Source: Cinnamomum chago
Taxonomy: Eukaryota > Streptophyta > Magnoliopsida > Laurales > Lauraceae
Assembly (NCBI GenBank): GCA_038049695.1
Contig: CP142452.1
Location: forward strand, 48,008,501-48,072,500
Length of the DNA stretch: 64,000 nt
Reading direction: 5' to 3'
Positions within the stretch are counted from its first letter, which is position 1. Every line of letters starts with the position of its first letter. The notes beneath the pieces were generated by a model, which did no database searches, was not told the DNA's origin, and worked only from the letters and a program-made list of their open reading frames with translations. Shown in pieces: positions 58,016-64,000 of the stretch. Position numbers and translations under genes: made by a program.

Positions 58016-59080
58016 CTCTGTGCATAACTGAGATAGAAAGGCAACCCATCAGTTTGAGTCCAGTGAAATTTGATATTGTTTTTTTTTTTGGAAACCTTTG
58101 GGCTTTCTATGAGTCCTAGGGGTATATACCTTAGTGTTAAGACCAATTATACCCTAATCTAAGGTCTCTAACACTAGGGAACTAAAAGAAAAGAATGGTG
58201 TTGATTTAGACACTAATTCTTGGTTCTAGGTGGGACCCTGGCTACCCTTTTTGGACTGTTTGGACCATGTGTGAGAATGTCTTGAGCCGACACGCCTCAC
58301 GGTTGGTTCGGTGGCATCGAAGTTCAATCCATTTCAATCTTGAACGGGATGGAACGACGCGATATCTTCTTTATATCTAAACCCAAGTCTTTCCCTTGGT
58401 TATTGCGAATTCTATTCCTTTCGGTGACTGAATCGGTTGCTCGATGTTTCTGGATTAATGTCATGCCTAGGATGGACCGTTTATAATCTTGATTCTTTTC
58501 TATTGTAACATCTAGTACTACCCATAAGCTCATTTTAAGTTTTGAAAATCGAAAAGTGCATAAGGAGCCCGGAATGTCTTCAAACTCAAGGAGTACCAAG
58601 TAATTATTATAATCGACATACGGGACCCCTATTCACTTAAATAAATCTTGAAACCGATATTTTTACCCGAAATTGTTATAGTTCATTGTTTCACCTCATT
58701 CCCCGAGATTTGCATCACATGACTTGTTTCCCGAAAGCACTGAAGTTACTCTAGTAACAGTTATTTGTCCCGAAGTGCATTGCACCACATGATATGTCAG
58801 TGTGCCCTTGAGCACCCCCGTCTTGCCCGTTTGATTATGTTTTTGTACTTGGTTTACTTGCATATGTCTCGATTGTATTTGACCTATGAGTCTGCACCAC
58901 TAAGCTTGGATAACCCTGTTGGTCTGATCCACCGACTTGGAGATCCCCCTCTTGTCCCGCCAGCTGCAGTTTGGATCCCGCTATCCGGTTATTACCGTGG
59001 TCTTGTCCCGATACCGCAGATTGCTACTGTGGTCCCCGATGCCCGGCTCGCTACCGTGGTCATGTATAGTATATGTATAT

Positions 59081-59205
59081 GCATTCATGAGATCCACTGT
59101 TTCTCCTCACCTCGAGTGACTGAGATCAGTGCCTAGTATATGTATATGTATTTATATGAGATCCCCTGTTTGTCCTCACCTCGAGTGACTGAGATCAGGG
59201 CCTAG
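59081..59205 (+). repeat. Tandem duplication of ~63 bp in LTR I
   Basis: TCCTCACCTCGAGTGACTGA plus flanks occurs twice (59103 and 59174); LTR J has the same duplication (63345, 63416), while the related G1 LTR has one copy near 28065. The duplication is thus older than the split of I and J. Confidence 0.88.
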
Positions 59206-59409
59206 TTATTGCTCTATTGCTTTAGTGATAGAGGACTTAGCTTCGTGTGGTTGCCATCTTGCCAGTTCCCGATTCCTTGGATACCCGACAGGTTTATTAT
59301 TGCTTACTTGCTTTCCGATAAATGATTCGTTTCCTTTATGAAAGTTGTTATTTAAACAAGTGTTCATATTCTCCAATGTAAATTCAGTTAGTATTATATT
59401 GTTTTCTAT

Positions 59410-60180
59410 CCTTTGTACACGCACATGTTTTAAATGAATGCCGGTTGGGTGAATACCCATACTTTTACATATGTTTCAAACGATCAATGATCTTGCTAGA
59501 TTTATATGATTACACATGTTTTAAAGGAATTCCCGAGTTGTTCAATATTCGTGCTTTGTTTTGAATGACATTTGGTTTGTCAGATATCTATGCCTATACC
59601 TGTTTTAAATGAATACCCGGATTGTTAAATATCCATGCTTTGAAATATGTTTTAAATGACACGCGTTTTGCCAGCTTCCTATGTTTATACCTGTTTTTAA
59701 ATGATACCCGATTTGTTGAATACCCATGCTTTGAAATATGTTTTAAATGACAATGTTTTGTCAGATTCCTATGTTTATACCTGTTTTAAATGATTACCCG
59801 AGTTATTTAATATCCATGCTTTGAAATATGTTTAAATGAACACTAGTTTTCACAGATTGCTTTGGTTGCACCAGTTTTAAATGAACACCCGGTTTGTTAA
59901 ACATCCGTATTTCCCCATATGTTTCAAATGGACATTGGTTTTGTCAGACTGCTACGAATACCTGGTTTGTTGTATACTTATGTTTTTACCTAAGTCTCAA
60001 ATGAATGTTTTTTTGTCAAACCACTATATTTATACATGTTTTAGACGAACACCCGATTGTCAAATATCTATGTTTATAGATGATGTAAATGAACACATGT
60101 TTTATTAGATATTCATGTTTTACCCATGCTTGAAACGAATACATGTTTTGCCCGAGATCCATGATTTTGCACCCGTTTAA
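59410..60180 (+). repeat. Tandem array of ~90-100-bp units in LTR I
   Basis: About eight degenerate units with TGTTTTAAATGA, ACCCGATTTGTTAAATATCC, ATGCTTTGAAATATG and TTTTGCCAGATTCCTATG. Absent from S1. Confidence 0.87.
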
Positions 60181-62306
60181 TTATATGCAGCATTTGATCG
60201 ATTAGCATGATTTATCATATGTTTTATTCTTTAGTATATTTGTGATCTTTTCATCCACCTGCCAGACCGTCGTGTCTGACCCACTACTTTTGGTACTCAG
60301 GTTCAGATTTCTTCGTCCCGAGATGAGTGCTTTTGTTGGCTGTGGAGCCATGTTTTACAGGTGGTTTGGTCGGCTATGTCATGTAGACATTGAGCTTGAC
60401 ATCGGAGCTACGTCATATTTGGGGTAGTGGTTATAGCTTATTGTTGTATGGCTTTTATTAGCCTTTTTCTTGGGATTCTTAATTAACGTACATTGATAAT
60501 TGTAACTTGAACATATTTGAGAATGTAATATCCTGTTACTGTCAGCTCTGTAATTTATTGTGATGGTTTACTCCAGTCTGATATGATTCTTGATATGATA
60601 GCTATACGCTAATGGTTGAGTGCGATGCGGAATCCGATGGCCACGGACTCCGGGTCGCAACGCCACGAAAGCTTCCGCAAAATATTCAGAATGTGTTGAA
60701 ATGTGTTGTCTTCACACACGCGGATCCTGGGAGAAAAATATATTTATGCTTTTTAATCCCATTCCTGTGAGAACCCGACCCCTAATCTCTTGGATTAGTG
60801 TTGTTTTATTTGTGGATTAGTTTCTTTTAGTGGGATTAGTATTTGTTGGGTTGAGTTTGTGAGCTAGAATGGTTTTCTTCTAGTTTTGGGCTTTTGAGTG
60901 GTTTGGTAGCTTGTGGGGCCATTTGGGGGTTCCCTTTTCGGCTTTGCATTTACTTGTGAGATTTTCCCGATTTGTTTCGTATTGTGTTTTTGGCCCGTTG
61001 CATTCATCTTGAGGAATCCTACAACTTTCATGTTGATCCCGTATCCATTTGAGAACCCGAAACCCGATTTCTTGGCCTTGAGGGCAAAACAGTCATTGCA
61101 CACCAAATCTGTACCCAAAACTTGATATTCCCGAAACCCATGAAACATATACTTTTTGGAAACTAGATATTTCGACGATCATTTCTTCCTTCTTCGTCGA
61201 ATCCATCCGAGGTCCCGAATTAGATGATTTCAGCCAAAATAGTCCCTTAAGTTGTGGGACCCAACCTCCTTTGTTAACATAAGAGAACCCACCCCCTTCA
61301 TTGTTCATTTCACCCTCCATTGCTCCAGCACAAACCAGCTGAACCTAGGGTTCCTTGTGCTTCTCTTCTTCTTCTTGCTTCTTCATCTCCAAGCCACACC
61401 AAGAGTTCATCAATCAAGAAATGGAGATCACCAACCTCTTCCTCATATTGCAAGCTTTCCATTGATACCATTTGTGAAGAGAACCCTCCATCACAAGACT
61501 TCCTTTGAGCTTACCTTGTCCATTAGAGGACCTTGCAAGTAAGTGTTCTTCTTCATCTTCTAGATTTGTAATCTTCTAGCCTTAGAGAAGCTCCACCTTG
61601 ATTATTGAAAGGTTTCCTTGTCATTTCTTGGTTTAACCCATTTTAGGGTTTGTTTTGGGGGTTTTTGTAGAGATTGTGGATCTTGAGCTTGAGAGGTGAT
61701 TAGGAGCTTGATTTGCTAGATTGGAACCCAAGGCAAGTGGATGAATGGATGGTTTTAATGTTATCAAAGTTTTATGAGAAAACCCTAAGTTTATTTCTTG
61801 TTCTTGATCATTGGATACATGTTTGCACATATGCTCCTTGTCACTTATATATGGATTTCGAAATTTGCATATTAATGGTTGTTTCTATCTTGTTAATCTC
61901 TTGGAGAGGTATGCATTTCATTTGGCCAAGTTTGCTCATATGGTTTTATAAGGAATAGGATTGGTTTGGCCATCCATGGTTATGTTTATTAGTTACATTG
62001 ACTTGAAGTTGATACTCATTTAATGAGTTTTGTTAAATCATCTATTGTGATGGAAATGTGATCAATAGACTTTGTTTATCCATAGATTTTTGGCTCAATT
62101 GGACCTTTGTATACATTGGAGATTCTTTCCTTTGGTTTGGTTTTTTGTTAAATGGGAAGAAAGAGGTGTTTAAAGTTAATTTTTTTATTGGAGTTTTAAT
62201 GAGGATTTTAAGTGAATATGGAATAAAAATGTTAGTGGTTTATGTGTTGGAAGGAAAGGAAGAGGAGGAGGAAAAAAATTCAGTTTCCCGGACCTGCTAC
62301 ACGCCC

Positions 62307-62428
62307 AGGTCCGATCGATCGGACCTACAGGCCGATCGATCGGCCTGTCTTTAACTGTAAGGCTTTTTGAGCCGATCGATCGGACTCTGTGCATAACTGG
62401 GACAGAAATTTCGGCCGATCGATCGGAG
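62307..62428. repeat. CGATCGATCG palindrome cluster in LTR J
   Basis: Perfect 20-bp AGGTCCGATCGATCGGACCT (62307-62326) and 18-bp AGGCCGATCGATCGGCCT (62329-62346), then GAGCCGATCGATCGGACT and GGCCGATCGATCGGAGGA. Four copies against three in I. Confidence 0.92.
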
Positions 62429-63659
62429 GACTCAGTTTGAGTCCAGTGGGTTTCGATATTATATATTTTTTTTGTGGACCTTGGCTACCCTCCTTGGACT
62501 CACTTGACCATATATGAGAGCGTCTTGGGCCGATGCTCTCCACGGTTGGTTCGGAATGCATCGAAGTTCAATCTATTCAATCTTGAACTGGATGGAACGA
62601 CACGATATCTTCTTCATACCTAAATGCAAAGTCTATTTCCTTGGGTATCACGAATTCTATTCCTTTCGGTGACTGAGTAGGTTGCTCGATGGTTCCGAGT
62701 TGACATCATACTTAGGATGGACCGTTTATAGTCTTGATTTTTCTATCATAGTATCTAGTACTATCCATATGCTCATTTAAAGTTTTGAAAATCGTAAAAG
62801 TGCATAAGGAGCCCAGAATGTCTTCAAACTCAAGGAGTACCAAATGATGACTATAATTGACATACGGGACCCCTATTCACTTAAATAGATCTTGAAATCA
62901 ATATTTTCCCGGAATTGTTATAGTTCATTGTTTCACCTCATTTCCCGAGATTTGCATCACATGACTTGTTTTCCCGAAAGCATTGAAGTTACTCTAGTAA
63001 CAGTTATTTGTCCCGAAGTGCTTTGCACCACATGATATGTCAGTGTGCCCTTGAGCACCCCCATCTTGCCCGTTCGATTATGTATTTGTACTTTGTTTAC
63101 TTGCATGTGTCTCGATTGTATTTGACCTATGAGTCGGCACCACTAAGCTTGGATAACCCTGTTGGTCTGATCCACCGACTTGGAGATCCCCCTCTTGTCC
63201 CGCCAGCTGCAGCTTGGATCCCGCTACCCGATTATTACCGTGGTCTTGTCCCGATACCGCAGATTGCTACTGTGGTCCCCGATGCCCGGCTCGCTACTGT
63301 GGTCATGTATAGTATATGTATATGCATTCATGAGATCCACTGTTTCTCCTCACCTCGAGTGACTGAGATCAGTGCCTAGTATATGTATATGTATTTATAT
63401 GAGATCCCCTGTTTCTCCTCACCTCGAGTGACTGAGATCAAGGCCTAGTTATTGCTCTATCGCTTTAGTGATAGACGACTTAGCTTCGTGTGGTTGCCAT
63501 CTTGCCAGTTCCCGATTCCTTGGATACCCGACATGTTTTATATTGCTTACTTGCTTTCCGATAAATGATTCGTTTCCTTTATGAAAGTTGTTATTTAAAC
63601 AAGTGCTAATATTCTCCAATGTAAATTCAGTTATTATTATATGGTCTTCTGTTCTTTGT

Positions 63660-64000
63660 ACCCGCACATGTTTTAAATGATTACCCGATTCGTTAAATAC
63701 CCATGCTTTTACATATGTTTCAAACGATCAATGATTTTGCTAGATTTATATGATTACACATGTTTTAAAGGAATACCCGAATTGTTAAATATCTGAGCTT
63801 GCTTTAAAGGACATTTGGTTTGTCAGATATCTATGTTTATACCTGTTTTAAATGATTACCCGATTTGTTAAGTATCCATGCTTTGAATTATGTTTTAAAC
63901 GACACGCGTTTTGCCAGATTCCTATGTTTATACCTGTTTTAAATGATTACCCGATTCGTTAAATATCCATGCTTTGAAATATGTTTCAAATGACACTTGT
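63660..64000 (+). repeat. Tandem array of ~90-100-bp units in LTR J
   Basis: Same units as the array in LTR I, cut by the window edge. Confidence 0.85.

Larger units (their letters stand above)
56561..60765 (+). mobile_element. Gypsy LTR I in G2 RT, 3' end interrupted by LTR J
   Basis: Begins TGTGAGAACCCGACCCCTAA after AAACT (56556-56560). Backbone shared with S1 (leader near 57325, GTGCATAAGGAGCCCGGAAT near 58557, AGCTTGGATAACCCTGTTGG near 58903), but it carries CGATCGATCG palindromes and an extra tandem array (59410-60180). Near 60755 it still aligns with the S1 stretch that lies about 100 bp from the LTR end, then J begins; so J is nested in I, and the end of I lies right of the window. 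Confidence 0.85.
60766..64000 (+). mobile_element. Gypsy LTR J, runs off right edge
   Basis: Starts TGTGAGAACCCGACCCCTAA after ATTCC (60761-60765), same family as I. Covers the leader, palindromes (62307-62428), the 63-bp duplication and the start of the tandem array (63660 onwards). Whether it is solo or part of a full element cannot be seen. Confidence 0.88.

Noticed and set aside
57877..58119. Frame with RSIGPTGRSIGL repeats (also 62058-62561)
   Set aside because: Translation of CGATCGATCG palindromes in LTRs I and J.
58765..59136. 123-codon frame, repeated nearly unchanged at 63008-63379
   Set aside because: It is conserved because LTRs I and J are copies of one family; the same stretch in S1 and G1/G2 is not consistently open. 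LTR sequence, not a gene.
1..64000. tRNA or rRNA genes
   Set aside because: None recognised; the tRNA-like words are primer-binding sites of retroelements.

Overview
The window is nuclear DNA of a flowering plant, most likely a eudicot, from a repeat-dense (probably heterochromatic) region. I see no intact host gene. Apart from fragments of two host genes, nearly everything recognisable is transposable element, inserted one inside another. Evidence for a plant: a CACTA (En/Spm) DNA transposon with GT-AG introns, Ty3/gypsy chromovirus polyproteins with tRNA-iMet primer sites, Copia-type LTRs, and fragments of a plant subtilase and a plant family-4-like glycosyltransferase.

Layout. 1-3376: left end of a minus-strand Copia-like LTR element reduced to two LTRs and a gag scrap. 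3377-4480: unknown DNA, then a broken glycosyltransferase fragment. About 6086-15799: a CACTA transposon on the plus strand with a TNP2-type transposase (one stop, one frameshift), a second Transposase_24-type gene (one stop), a subtilase fragment caught in an intron, and a 3' terminal repeat. 15800-18017: tandem array of about 195-bp units. 18018-29026: minus-strand gypsy element G1, interrupted by a gypsy solo LTR (S1) and a Copia-like solo LTR (C). 29027-34634: older repeat DNA (145-bp tandem repeats, minisatellite) holding solo LTR D. 34635 to at least 56560: minus-strand gypsy element G2, broken up by solo LTR E, by a complete plus-strand gypsy element G3 (40015-52822, itself holding solo LTR F), by solo LTR H, and by gypsy LTR I, which in turn holds LTR J running off the window.

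Insertions were resolved by target-site duplications: GTCCG (C), GATCT (D), AAAAC (E), GGTTC (F), ATTCC (S1), GTTCT (H), CCAAC/CCAAT (G3). None of the coding elements looks autonomous: G3 alone has ten in-frame stops and a frameshift.

The most striking non-coding signal is that each LTR family carries a cluster of GC-rich palindromes, and the palindrome differs by family: GGTCGACC in the Copia-like LTRs, CGCTCGAGCG in the G1/G2/S1 gypsy LTRs, CGATCGATCG in I/J, CGGCTAGCCG in G3, and CTTGGGCGCA/TGCGCCCAAG arms at 16.4-17.9 kb. S1 and I/J share the same LTR backbone on both sides of the cluster but carry different palindromes, as if a cassette had been swapped. In the Copia-like LTRs the cluster lies just upstream of a TATA box and next to a motif that fits the plant mitosis-specific activator (MSA) consensus in all six copies.
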